64,000 bases of DNA from Kribbella rubisoli (GTDB lineage: Bacteria; Actinomycetota; Actinomycetes; Propionibacteriales; Kribbellaceae), in the NCBI RefSeq assembly GCF_004217145.1, contig NZ_SHKR01000013.1, positions 186,001 through 250,000 on the forward strand, written 5' to 3'. The position numbers and the translations under genes were made by a program. The stretch's first letter is position 1. Each line of letters opens with the position of its first letter. The notes beneath the pieces are model-generated. The model saw only the letters and a program-made list of their open reading frames with translations, was not told the DNA's origin and did not search any database. Positions 57,164 through 64,000 of this stretch are shown here, in pieces.

Positions 57164-58558
57164 GTGAGCGAGCAGACAGGGGCGCCGGTCGTCGTCATCG
57201 GAGCGGGGCCGGTCGGTCTTGCGGCAGCCGCGCACCTCGCCGAGCGCGGCGTGGACTTCGCCGTACTGGAGTCCGGACCGAGTGTCGCGGCGGCGATCGA
57301 GGAATGGCGGCACGTGAAGCTGTTCAGCCCGTGGCGCTACGACATCGACTCCGCGGCTCGCCGCCTGCTCGAACAATCCGGCTGGATCGAACCCGACTTG
57401 GCCAAGCTCCCCACCGGCGGCGACCTCATCGACTCGTACCTCGCGCCGCTGACCAAGACGCCCGAGCTGAACGACCGCATCCGCTACGACGCCCAAGTGG
57501 TTGCCGTGACGCGGGTTGGGTTCGACCGCATCCGTACCACCGGTCGCGATGCGGCGCCGTTCCTGATCCGGCTCGCTGACGGGAGCGAGTTGCTGGCGTC
57601 AGCCGTGATTGACGCGGCCGGCACCTGGCGGAAGCCGAACGTGCTCGGCGGGTCTGGTATCCCGGCCCGCGGCGAGCTCGAGGCTGAAGGCATTGCACAC
57701 GCCCTGCCCGACGTCCTCGGCGTCGACCGGGACCGCTTCGCGGGTCGTCGTACCGCCGTCGTCGGCGCCGGTCACTCGGCCGCGACCACGCTGCTCGACC
57801 TCGGTCAGCTCGCCGACGAGGTACCGGGCACCGAGATTGTCTGGGTGGTGCGGGGGACCGACCAGGCGCGCACGTACGGCGGCGGCGAGGCCGACGAACT
57901 GCCCGCCCGCGGCGCGCTGGGGTCCCGGCTCAAAAAGCTGGTGCAGTCCGGCCATGTCGAGCTGGTCAGCTCGTTCCGGATCGAGGCAATCGGGCGCACC
58001 GGCGGCAGGGTGCAACTCACGTCCGGGGAGCGTGAGGTGGTGGCCGACACCGTGATCAACTCGACAGGCTTCCGTCCGGACCACGACATGGTCTCCGAAC
58101 TGCGCCTGGACCTGGACCCGATCCTGGGTTCAACCCGCGCGCTGGCACCGCTGATCGACCCCAACAAACACTCCTGCGGCACGGTCCCGCCGCACGGCGT
58201 CGACGAGCTCGCACACCCAGAGCCCGGGTACTACGCAATCGGCGCCAAGTCCTACGGCCGCGCCCCGACGTTCCTCCTCGCGACCGGCTACGAACAGGCC
58301 CGCTCGGTCGTCGCCGCCCTGGCCGGAGACTGGGAGGCCGCGCGAGACGTCCAGCTCGACCTCCCAGAGACCGGCGTTTGCTCATCCAACCTCGCCTACG
58401 GCGGTACGGCTGACGAGGCCGGCGGTTGCTGCGGACCCGCTCCCCGGGCGGTCGAGGTCTCCGCTCCTGCCGGTCGCGGATTAGCCACCGGTATCAGCGG
58501 CGGCCTGCTGACCGTCATCGAGGACGAAACCACCAAGTCGTCAGGCTGCTGCGGCTGA
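57164..58558 (+). CDS. ArsO-like flavoprotein monooxygenase with C-terminal Cys pairs (464 aa)
   Basis: FAD loop VVVIGAGPVGLAAAAHLAERGVDFAVLES (8-36), NADPH loop RRTAVVGAGHSAATTLLDLG (near 200), and NSTGFRPDHDM. This is the class B flavoprotein/thioredoxin-reductase-like group found beside ars genes (ArsO in Streptomyces and Sinorhizobium). The C-terminus has C406, C422-C423 and C462-C463, ending S-S-G-C-C-G. The paired cysteines could bind As(III) or carry electrons. GTG start, promoter shared with arsR. Confidence 0.85.
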   Translation: MSEQTGAPVVVIGAGPVGLAAAAHLAERGVDFAVLESGPSVAAAIEEWRHVKLFSPWRYDIDSAARRLLEQSGWIEPDLAKLPTGGDLIDSYLAPLTKTPELNDRIRYDAQVVAVTRVGFDRIRTTGRDAAPFLIRLADGSELLASAVIDAAGTWRKPNVLGGSGIPARGELEAEGIAHALPDVLGVDRDRFAGRRTAVVGAGHSAATTLLDLGQLADEVPGTEIVWVVRGTDQARTYGGGEADELPARGALGSRLKKLVQSGHVELVSSFRIEAIGRTGGRVQLTSGEREVVADTVINSTGFRPDHDMVSELRLDLDPILGSTRALAPLIDPNKHSCGTVPPHGVDELAHPEPGYYAIGAKSYGRAPTFLLATGYEQARSVVAALAGDWEAARDVQLDLPETGVCSSNLAYGGTADEAGGCCGPAPRAVEVSAPAGRGLATGISGGLLTVIEDETTKSSGCCG

Positions 58559-58570
58559 TGCCTCCGGCAA

Positions 58571-58607
58571 CCTCCGCGACCGTGCGCACATTCACCGGTC
58601 GCGGAGG
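58571..58607. terminator. Hairpin terminator
   Basis: CCTCCGCGACCG and CGGTCGCGGAGG are perfect 12-base inverted arms around a 13-base loop, after the flavoprotein stop and before the convergent kinase-like gene. Confidence 0.85.
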
Positions 58608-58629
58608 CAGCCGTGGTGACTGGCCCTCC

Positions 58630-59217
58630 CTAGGAGTCCGACGGCCAGCAGTCTTTGAGGATGCGTGCAACCGTGGCGTCCAGGCTGTCGTCTGCTGTGA
58701 TGACGCTTTCGTCGAGGTCCGCGATCGGTTGGAGTCCGCGGTACCACTGGCGCATCTCGGCTTCACCGAAGGCCGTCGCGACTGGCTTTGTCGCGTGCCT
58801 GCGGACGGTTTCCTCGAAGGACAGATCGTAGATGTAGCTGCGAGACACGCCGCGATGATCTGCAACCAGGCGTGGCAGGGCCTGTGAGTACCACTTCGCG
58901 TTCAGAATCCCCTCGATGATCACATCGAGACCTCGCTCCAGCAGGTACCTCCCAGCAACGTCGATGAGCCCGATCGGGTGGCCTGCTGCGTCGTCGCCAG
59001 TTCCCAGGACGTCGCGCCTGATGAGGTCCTGTCCGAGGATGGCAACCGTGCCAACTGGGCGCGCGGCACGGATGGCGGCGGCCACCACCGACTTCCCCGA
59101 CCCGCTGTTGCCTCGCAACGTGATCAGCCGTGTCGAACTCGAACCAACGGCTTCATTCCCCACCCCAGCACTCCCTCCCTGCCCGGATGATGCCTGCAGA
59201 TGCGGCGACCAGCTCAT
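58630..59217 (-). CDS. P-loop kinase-like (AAA_33) protein (195 aa)
   Basis: LITLRGNSGSGKSVVAAAIRAARPVGTVAILGQDLIRRDVLG: Walker A GNSGSGKS (36-43). Then LERGLDVIIEGILNAKWYSQALPRLV and VSRSYIYDLSFEETVRRHATKP, with the lid region. Nucleotide-kinase or chloramphenicol-phosphotransferase-like fold, substrate unknown. The ATG is overlapped by the stop of the VOC gene (ATGA), so both are translated together. Confidence 0.88.
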   Translation of the reverse strand: MSWSPHLQASSGQGGSAGVGNEAVGSSSTRLITLRGNSGSGKSVVAAAIRAARPVGTVAILGQDLIRRDVLGTGDDAAGHPIGLIDVAGRYLLERGLDVIIEGILNAKWYSQALPRLVADHRGVSRSYIYDLSFEETVRRHATKPVATAFGEAEMRQWYRGLQPIADLDESVITADDSLDATVARILKDCWPSDS

Positions 59218-59561
59218 CCGTTGCGCACGAAGCCCAGCTCGTTGCCGTCAGGGTCCGCGATCGTGAACTTCCGCGTTCCGTAGGGAGTGTCGAACAGCGG
59301 CTCGACGATGACGACTTGGTCTTTGACCTTGTTCCACAAGGTGTCCGGGTCGTCAACGGTGAAATTGAACCGCCCGCCCCGACCCTCGGCCTCCATCACT
59401 GCGAACGTCGCACCGGACTGCGTCACGAAGTGCGCGTAGTTCGGTGCATCCGGCGGCCAGTAAGCCTCCACCTCGAAGTCGAGGATCGTCGTGTACCAGT
59501 CGACGGCAGCATTAAGGTCAGTCACGTTCGCGCGGACATGCTCTAGCTTCGTCCCAGCCAT
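59214..59561 (-). CDS. Glyoxalase/VOC-family protein (115 aa)
   Basis: MAGTKLEHVRANVTDLNAAVDWYTTILDFEVEAYWPPDAPNYAHF and KFTIADPDGNELGFVRNG, the two beta-alpha-beta modules of the VOC fold; the metal ligand Glu is in DPDGNELGF. Role not known; many are lactoyl-glutathione-type or antibiotic-resistance members. ATG 59561 chosen. First gene of a two-gene unit with the kinase. Confidence 0.9.
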   Translation of the reverse strand: MAGTKLEHVRANVTDLNAAVDWYTTILDFEVEAYWPPDAPNYAHFVTQSGATFAVMEAEGRGGRFNFTVDDPDTLWNKVKDQVVIVEPLFDTPYGTRKFTIADPDGNELGFVRNG

Positions 59562-59706
59562 GCCCAGAGCCTGCCACAGATTGTCCCGACCAACTTTGTG
59601 CCCGCCGAGTCTGCTCAACCGCTCGGCTAGCGTCTCGTTTCGCCCGCGTGGGCTGGGTACGCTGACTTGGATCGGGCTAGCTGGCATCTCAGTTTCGGAG
59701 AACCGC

Positions 59707-60171
59707 ATGGGTAGCAGCGGTATTGGCGCGTGCCCGTTGCGCGGGCAGGTCGATCCGCGGCTGTTGCGGTTCAGCGCCGGGGCCACAGCGATGGTGCTCG
59801 CCGTCGTACTGCTGATCGTTGATCATGCTCGACCCGTGGGGCTCGGCCTGCTTGCCTCCCAGGTCGCCTTGTTCGGGTTCACTGCGTTCGTGAGTTTTCA
59901 GTGGTCGTTGTGGGCGCAGATCTTCGCCCGTGTCATCTGGCCGCGGATCGGAGCGCCGGCCAGGTTGGAGGACGCTCGGCCGCCGAGATTCGCCCAGTTC
60001 GTCGGGTTCGTGTTCACCGCTCTGGCGCTGATTACCTTTGTGGTCGGCGTCGAGGTCGCCGGCTACGGCCTCACCGCTCTCGCCTTCGTCGTGGCAGCCC
60101 TCAACGCGTTCACCGGGCTGTGCTTGGGCTGCAAGGCCTACCAGCTGATCCGCCGACCAAAACCAGCCTGA
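59707..60171 (+). CDS. DUF4395-type membrane protein (154 aa)
   Basis: QVDPRLLRFSAGATAMVLAVVLLIVDHA, LGLLASQVALFGFTAFVSFQWSLWAQIFARVIWPRI, RFAQFVGFVFTALALITFVVGVEVAGYGLTALAFVVAALNAFTGLCLGCKAYQLIRR: four TM helices and the C-L-G-C-x-x-Y end, as in DUF4395, which often pairs with thioredoxin-like genes. No thioredoxin is adjacent. ATG 59707. Confidence 0.85.
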   Translation: MGSSGIGACPLRGQVDPRLLRFSAGATAMVLAVVLLIVDHARPVGLGLLASQVALFGFTAFVSFQWSLWAQIFARVIWPRIGAPARLEDARPPRFAQFVGFVFTALALITFVVGVEVAGYGLTALAFVVAALNAFTGLCLGCKAYQLIRRPKPA

Positions 60172-60247
60172 GCCTGGCCCACCGCGAACCTCCCGCAGCC
60201 ACCTTGGCGAGGTGGGACTAGGGCGAGGCCCCCGACAAGCTTGGCGG

Positions 60248-60883
60248 CTACCCGGAACGCTTGGGCGTGAGGTGGTACCTGAGTGGGGCATCGTGGCCGT
60301 CGTGTTGTGTGCTGATGCCGACGCGGGTGGTGGTGTGGATGTCGGCTGGGTTGATCGGGATGCCCCAGTCCTCGAGGAAGAGTTCGTCGGCAGTGAGGTC
60401 CGCGCCGTACAGGTCTGTGGTGATCTGGAATGACTTGCAGAGCTTGCCCGGTGAGTTGGTCAGGTTGGTGACTGCGCGCGGCTTGTCCCACTGGGCGGTC
60501 ATCAGGTCGATGCCTTCGACGGGCACGACGCCGCGGATGAACACCACGTCGGGTACATCAGCCTGATTCACAACGGCGGCGAACTGATGCCACATCCCGT
60601 AGACCAGATAGACGTACGCGACGCCGCCTGCCTCCCACATCACTGTGGTTCGCGGCGTCCTCTTGTTCCCGTGGTGAACGTCGTCCACGAAGGCCGGATA
60701 CGACTCGACGTCCCGGATCACGCCCGCGACGCGACCACCCGCCGTACGCCGTACCAAGACCTTGCCGAGAAACTCGGTCGCACAGTCGATCGCTGGTCGC
60801 AGATAGAAGTCACCGCGGACCCGCGTGGCTGACGCGGGCCGGACCATCCGCGTTGTGTCGGGCTCCGACGGCATGCGGGCCAT
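60248..60883 (-). CDS. 3-methyladenine DNA glycosylase, AAG/Mpg family (211 aa)
   Basis: AAG family: DFYLRPAIDCATEFLGKVLVRR, GVIRDVESYPAFVDDVHHGNKRTPRTTVMWEAGGVAYVYLVYGMWHQFAAVVN, PGKLCKSFQIT, and the basic tail RVGISTQHDGHDAPLRYHL. The usual E-x-E-A-Y reads D-V-E-S-Y. Removes alkylated purines. Start chosen at ATG 60883, 12 bases after GGAGGAG; GTG 60904 and ATG 60874 are alternatives. It overlaps the remnant nucleotidyltransferase. Confidence 0.85.
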   Translation of the reverse strand: MARMPSEPDTTRMVRPASATRVRGDFYLRPAIDCATEFLGKVLVRRTAGGRVAGVIRDVESYPAFVDDVHHGNKRTPRTTVMWEAGGVAYVYLVYGMWHQFAAVVNQADVPDVVFIRGVVPVEGIDLMTAQWDKPRAVTNLTNSPGKLCKSFQITTDLYGADLTADELFLEDWGIPINPADIHTTTRVGISTQHDGHDAPLRYHLTPKRSG

Positions 60884-61199
60884 GATCGCGCACCACTCCT
60901 CCACTAGCTTTGCTCGTGAGATGGGCCGCGGTCCGGGCTGCCTGTGGCTCGAGGTCTAGCCCGATCCACAGGTATCTGGCCTGTCGATCGGGAGTGATGG
61001 TTGGCGAGCTGCCTCCGTCGCGGGTGATGGCGTCGATGTCCTCCGTTCGGCGCGGATTGTCGTTCGAGGTGACCGCGATCGCAGCCCCGCCGACGACAAA
61101 GACCGATGCGGAGGTCCCGCGCTTCTTCAGCCGCTTGTCGAGCTCGGCGAGGAGGTCGACGATCTCCGCGGCACTGAATTCGCTGCGCTCGTCACTCAT
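60810..61199 (-). pseudogene. Truncated nucleotidyltransferase-like (DUF6036 type) gene
   Basis: The first 60 residues follow the DUF6036/AbiEii-like nucleotidyltransferase: IVDLLAELDKRLKKRGTSASVFVVGGAAIAVTSNDNPRRTEDIDAITRDG with the G-G-A-A-I-A and (T/R)-x-D-I-D-A motif. The rest of the 129 residues has no relation to the family and runs into the mpg gene, so the catalytic C-terminal half (W-L-N-D) is missing. Its start overlaps the HTH gene's stop (ATGA), a toxin-antitoxin type layout. Probably inactive. Confidence 0.72.
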
Positions 61200-61777
61200 G
61201 CAGTCACCAGGTCGCGTTCAGGGACGAAGACGTTCAGCCGCGACAGGTACTCCGGTGTTTGCTCGATGACCTCGTCGCGCTCCAGGAACGGATGCTCGGG
61301 GATCCAGGGGTCCAGGAGCGCCTCGACATTGGTCCACTCAGGCAGCTCCTCGCCTGCTGCCTCGAATTCGTGAGCAGCGAGGGCAGCGAGGAGTGTGTCG
61401 AAGCCTGCATGGCCAGTTGGGCCCGGTGCTGCCTCCCAGGCAGCTTCAGAGCCGTCTTGGCGATGCAGTAATAGGCGCAGGTGGTCACGGCCCTGGAGCA
61501 TCATCCGCCATGCCCAGTCCTCGTCGCTCGCCTCGCGGATAGCCGTGGCTGTGGCTGGGGCAGTCATGATCCGATGCGCGCGTGCCTCATGAAGCGCATG
61601 AGCAATCCGTCCAGCCCGCACAACGAACTGCGCTGTCGGCTTGGTCCGGCCGGAACGGTAGGTGGACAAGCGGGAAGCAGATGTGCGGAGTGCATGGGCG
61701 AACGCGGCCTGAGACAGCCCGCTCTCGGCGAGCGCGCAGTTGAGCAGTTCGCTGACCGCTTGACTGTCTTTGTCCAT
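61196..61777 (-). CDS. XRE-type HTH protein of a two-gene module (193 aa)
   Basis: N-terminal HTH: LLNCALAESGLSQAAFAHALRTSASRLSTYRSGRTKPTAQFVVRAGRIAHAL; then an alpha-helical region with WRMMLQGRDHLRLLLHRQDG and a C-terminal NVEALLDPWIPEHPFLERDEVIEQTPEYL. This layout is the usual antitoxin-like partner of DUF6036 nucleotidyltransferases. ATG 61777 with AAGGGGG upstream; TTG 61798 would precede the operator. A TTATC-N6-GATAA palindrome lies 14 bases before the ATG. Confidence 0.85.
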   Translation of the reverse strand: MDKDSQAVSELLNCALAESGLSQAAFAHALRTSASRLSTYRSGRTKPTAQFVVRAGRIAHALHEARAHRIMTAPATATAIREASDEDWAWRMMLQGRDHLRLLLHRQDGSEAAWEAAPGPTGHAGFDTLLAALAAHEFEAAGEELPEWTNVEALLDPWIPEHPFLERDEVIEQTPEYLSRLNVFVPERDLVTA

Positions 61778-61790
61778 ACTCTCAGCCCCC

Positions 61791-61806
61791 TTATCCAATC
61801 AGATAA
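61791..61806. promoter_or_regulatory. Operator-like palindrome of the HTH gene
   Basis: TTATC-caatca-GATAA has perfect 5-base arms with a 6-base spacer, 14 bases upstream of the ATG. An XRE protein commonly binds such a site to repress itself. Confidence 0.45.
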
Positions 61807-62032
61807 TAGCAAGCTGGCGCTGAAGACCAGTCCGTACTCCAGCGCTCGGGGATCGCGGGGGCCTCGCGTTCGAGTTCGTCGCGTGGGCGGGGACGCCGAG
61901 GTACGTGTTCACCTCGGGCGAGGCGAGGAGCTCGATGAACGCCGTACGGTCGCGCGCCTCGGACTCTCGTAGTACGAGCCGTTCGGTCTTGATCGGCGCC
62001 GGCGGCCAGGCCACGGGTCCCAGGTCATCCAT
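61799..62032 (-). pseudogene. Broken GNAT acetyltransferase N-terminus
   Basis: MDDLGPVAWPPAPIKTERLVLRESEARDRTAFIELLASPEVNTYLG is the start of a RimJ-type acetyltransferase. Near 61894 the frame breaks: after Y-L-G a missing base shifts the reading from the expected G-P-R-P-R-D-E-L-E-R-E, which is still present in the other frame (reads GPRPRDELEREAPAIPERW). It stops before the acetyl-CoA site. The HTH module follows directly at 61777. A 1-base deletion and a truncation thus killed the gene. Confidence 0.82.
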
Positions 62033-62052
62033 CAGCGCACGCTAACAAGGGA

Positions 62053-62532
62053 TCAGTCCGAGCGGCCCTTCAGGCGGCGGTTGACCGCGCGCTCGACCTC
62101 GCGGGTCGCCTCGCGTTCGGCGAGTGCGTTCCGTTTGTCCCAGGTTTTCTTGCCGCGGGCAAGGGCGATCTCGACCTTCGCGCGGCCGTCCTTGAAGTAC
62201 AGGAGCACCGGGACGATCGTCAGGCCGCTCTCGTTGACCCTGCGCTCGATCTTGTCGATCTGGGCACGGTGCAGCAGGAGCTTCCGCTTGCGGCGAGAGC
62301 CGCCGTTGAACCAGCGGGACTGCGAGTACTGCGGGATGTGTACGCCGTGCAGCCAGATCTCGCGGTTCTCGACCTGGGCGAACCCGCCGACCAGCGACGC
62401 CCGCCCGGCCCGGAGCGCCTTCACCTCCGGCCCCTCCAGCACGATCCCCGCCTCCCAGGACTCGCCCAGCTGATAGTCATGCGCAGCCTTCCGGTTGCGC
62501 GCAACCACGGGCTCGGCCTCAGGCTTCTTCAC
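62053..62532 (-). CDS. smpB: SsrA-binding protein SmpB (159 aa)
   Basis: NRKAAHDYQLGESWEAGIVLEGPEVKALRAGRASLVGGFAQVENREIWLHGVHIPQYSQSRWFNGGSRRKRKLLLHRAQIDKIERRVNESGLTIVPVLLYFKDGRAKVEIALARGKKTWDKRNALAEREATREVERAVNRRLKG covers the OB-fold SmpB with its basic tail D-K-R-x-x-x-A-E-R. Delivers tmRNA to stalled ribosomes. GTG 62532. I see no ssrA gene within this window. Confidence 0.96.
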   Translation of the reverse strand: MKKPEAEPVVARNRKAAHDYQLGESWEAGIVLEGPEVKALRAGRASLVGGFAQVENREIWLHGVHIPQYSQSRWFNGGSRRKRKLLLHRAQIDKIERRVNESGLTIVPVLLYFKDGRAKVEIALARGKKTWDKRNALAEREATREVERAVNRRLKGRSD

Positions 62533-62569
62533 CCATCGATTGTCCCCCGGCCGCACTACCCTTTTTCAG

Positions 62570-62956
62570 ATGGCCGCGGAAGTGACGCCTCTAATGGACG
62601 AAGTCCAGACCCCCGTACCCCACGTTTGGCGAGACACCCTTGGGGCGATCGTTGACTCCCTGATTCGAGGAGACGCCCGCATCGGCGAGGGCCTCGAGAG
62701 TGTTGATCCGATCTCCGAAGATGTGTCGAACCAATGCCGTGAGACTGTCGCGGACTATGGATCGGCCACGCTGATCCGGCTCCCTGAGGCCACTTGGGCC
62801 ACCTCAGTCGCGATGTGGCAAGGCGACCGCTGGGACTGTCTCGTCGACCTATGGACTGCTGAGCAAGGTCGCAGCGACCTCGTTCTGGAGGTCGCGGTCT
62901 CCGAAGATGATGGGACGGCGTTCCGATTCCGCCCCTATCTCGTTTACGTCCCATAG
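62570..62956 (+). CDS. Hypothetical protein, DUF7668-like (128 aa)
   Basis: Compact and acidic: VPHVWRDTLGAIVDSLIRGDARIGEGLESVDPISEDVSNQCRETVADYGSATLIRLPEATWATSVAMWQGDRWDCLVDLWTAEQGRSDLVLEVAV. The W-x-x-W-D-x-L-V-D-L-W-T-x-E-x-G-R-S-D-L-V pattern recalls the DUF7668 family, identified from memory. No TM or enzyme motif. ATG 62570, divergent from smpB. Confidence 0.72.
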   Translation: MAAEVTPLMDEVQTPVPHVWRDTLGAIVDSLIRGDARIGEGLESVDPISEDVSNQCRETVADYGSATLIRLPEATWATSVAMWQGDRWDCLVDLWTAEQGRSDLVLEVAVSEDDGTAFRFRPYLVYVP

Positions 62957-63005
62957 CCGCAGAACTCGGTGGCAGTGAGGTCAACTCGCACGTAATCTCG
63001 CCGGC

Positions 63006-63512
63006 ATGTCGACATGGACCACGCCCGAGCGGCCCGAACCACCGATCAACCCGGTCGACGAGCGGTCCGCTCTTGATGACCGCCTCGACTACCAGCGCAC
63101 GACGCTGCTGCAGAAGTGCGGCGGGCTGACGCCTGAGCAGCTCGCGATGCGATCGGTGCCGCCCTCGACGCTGTCGTTGCTCGGGCTCGTTCGGCATCTG
63201 TCCGGCGTCGAGGCCTGGTTCCACGAGTACGACGATCAGCCGGACCACCTGTACTTCTGGGACTACGTGCCCGGCGCGAGGAACAGCGGTGACATCGTCG
63301 ACGTCACGCGGGCCGCGGACGACCTGGCCAGCTATCAGGCGAGTGTCGCCCGCTCGCGTACGGCGGTGGCGGGGCTCAGCCTCGACGCGGTCAGCCCCGG
63401 CGAGGACTACACGCTGCGGTGGATCTACCTGCACATGATCGAGGAGTACGCACGCCACAACGGCCACGCGGATTTCCTCCGTGAGCGCATCGACGGCGCC
63501 ACGGGCGAATAG
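63006..63512 (+). CDS. DinB-type (DUF664) protein (168 aa)
   Basis: DRLDYQRTTLLQKCGGLTPEQLAMRSVPPSTLSLLGLVRHLSGVEAWFHEYDD and IYLHMIEEYARHNGHADFLRERIDG contain the metal-site histidines of the DinB/DUF664 fold (R-H-L-x-x-V-E and Y-A-R-H-x-G-H). Related to mycothiol-dependent or bacillithiol-S-transferases; substrate unknown. ATG 63006. Confidence 0.9.
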   Translation: MSTWTTPERPEPPINPVDERSALDDRLDYQRTTLLQKCGGLTPEQLAMRSVPPSTLSLLGLVRHLSGVEAWFHEYDDQPDHLYFWDYVPGARNSGDIVDVTRAADDLASYQASVARSRTAVAGLSLDAVSPGEDYTLRWIYLHMIEEYARHNGHADFLRERIDGATGE

Positions 63513-63516
63513 CTTG

Positions 63517-64000
63517 TCAGTCCAGCGCCGCCGCTTTGTCCAGCAGTACTGAGCGTTCGCGTTCGTTGGTGCAGAGTCGGGCTGCCAGCTCGAGCTCGGC
63601 GCGGGCTTCGGGGAGGCGGCCGAGGCGGGTGAGGAGTTCGCCGCGTACGGTCGGGACCAGATGCGAGCCGGGGAGCCGGTCCGAGGCGACGAGCTCGTCG
63701 ACCATGACCAGGGCTTCTGCCGGACCGGAGGCCATGGCGACCGCTACGGCCTGGTTGAGCTCGACGATCGGCGAGGGCGCGACGCGGCCGAGGGCCTCGT
63801 AGAGCACCACGATCCGGTCCCAATCGGTTGCTTCGACGGTCGGGGCAGACGCATGTACGGCGGCGATCGCGGCCTGCAAGCCGTACGGGCCGAGGCCGCG
63901 CACCGACGCCTTGGCCAGCGACGCCAGACCGCGCTGGATCGCCGAGAAGTCCCATCGCTGCCGGTCCTGGTCCTCCAGCAGGATCGGCGAACCATCCGGG
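63517..64000 (-). CDS. ECF42-type sigma factor, C-terminal part (runs off the window)
   Basis: The frame is open from 64000 down to the stop at 63517, with no start inside. It gives DGSPILLEDQDRQRWDFSAIQRGLASLAKASVRGLGPYGLQAAIAAVHASAPTVEATDWDRIVVLYEALGRVAPSPIVELNQAVAVAMASGPAEAL, the TPR-like C-terminal domain of ECF42, matching residues near 270-380 of the sigma gene at 20067. The sigma regions lie beyond the window. Convergent with the DinB gene. Confidence 0.92.
   Translation of the reverse strand, partial: PDGSPILLEDQDRQRWDFSAIQRGLASLAKASVRGLGPYGLQAAIAAVHASAPTVEATDWDRIVVLYEALGRVAPSPIVELNQAVAVAMASGPAEALVMVDELVASDRLPGSHLVPTVRGELLTRLGRLPEARAELELAARLCTNERERSVLLDKAAALD

Noticed and set aside
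62053..62600. ssrA (tmRNA) next to smpB
   Set aside because: No tRNA-like ends or tag reading frame found in the neighbouring sequence.
1..64000. CRISPR array, insertion sequence or prophage
   Set aside because: No spaced direct-repeat array, transposase, integrase or phage structural gene was seen on either strand.

Overview
This window reads as chromosomal DNA from a high-GC Gram-positive actinobacterium. The evidence is very GC-rich codon third positions, many GTG starts, dense GTGA/ATGA start-stop overlaps, ECF41 and ECF42 sigma factors, a BTAD/AfsR-type regulator, an LCP cell-wall ligase and a GTP-dependent PEP carboxykinase. The mix (a rhaM-rhaI-rhaD-rhaB operon under a LacI repressor, many TetR/MarR/ArsR switches, BBE-type flavoenzymes, LLM and RibD-like reductases) fits Kribbella or a near relative in the Propionibacteriales. 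That is inference; no marker gene was compared. Three tRNAs (Ser-UGA, Ser-GCU, Arg-ACG) are present. I see no insertion sequence, prophage or CRISPR array.

Layout. 1-3.3 kb: a cut-off gamma-carbonic-anhydrase-like gene, two MFS exporters, tRNA-Ser. 3.3-9.2 kb: small accessory enzymes, including an ArsR / SRPBCC / RibD-like reductase operon with a visible promoter and operator, and a GNAT-like/hydrolase pair. 9.1-10.35 kb: a trpD-like gene behind an undescribed-looking short leader peptide with tandem Trp codons and a ribosome-type attenuator. 10.3-26 kb: a GH16-like protein, ECF41 and ECF42 sigma factors, flavoenzyme, secreted M15-type peptidase, several regulator/target pairs. 25.2-31.7 kb: L-rhamnose catabolism (repressor, mutarotase, isomerase, bifunctional aldolase/dehydrogenase, kinase) with two LacI-type operators. 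32-44.7 kb: threonine ammonia-lyase, HIRAN-like protein, a MarR/NmrA pair around a perfect operator, secreted lipase, second BBE enzyme, large AfsR-like regulator, methyltransferase, CE7 esterase. 44.7-54.7 kb: envelope genes (lipoprotein, LCP ligase), tRNA-Ser, LLM oxidoreductase, phosphoribosyltransferase, pckG, a pseudokinase-like membrane pair, tRNA-Arg. 54.7-58.6 kb: an arsenic detoxification island. 58.6-64 kb: small enzymes, a decayed HTH/nucleotidyltransferase module abutting a broken acetyltransferase, smpB, DinB protein, and the 3' part of another ECF42 sigma factor.

How the parts work together. In the arsenic island a thioredoxin-type arsenate reductase and an ArsR-arsenate reductase fusion would make As(III), and the aquaglyceroporin is the only efflux route visible (no ArsB or Acr3 here). 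A second ArsR is divergent from a flavoprotein whose C-terminus carries two Cys-Cys pairs. In the rhamnose operon every step from rhamnose anomer exchange to cleavage of the phosphorylated or free sugar acid pathway is encoded in one transcription unit. Regulation is unusually readable in this window: inverted-repeat operators are visible at six regulator genes, and two regulators share a TATGAT-N6-ATG arrangement that predicts leaderless mRNAs.

The most interesting items are the trp leader/attenuator, the arsenic island, the decayed HTH/nucleotidyltransferase insertion, the GH16 protein with an altered catalytic motif, and the pseudokinase pair. All functional assignments come from reading motifs by eye; no database search was run.
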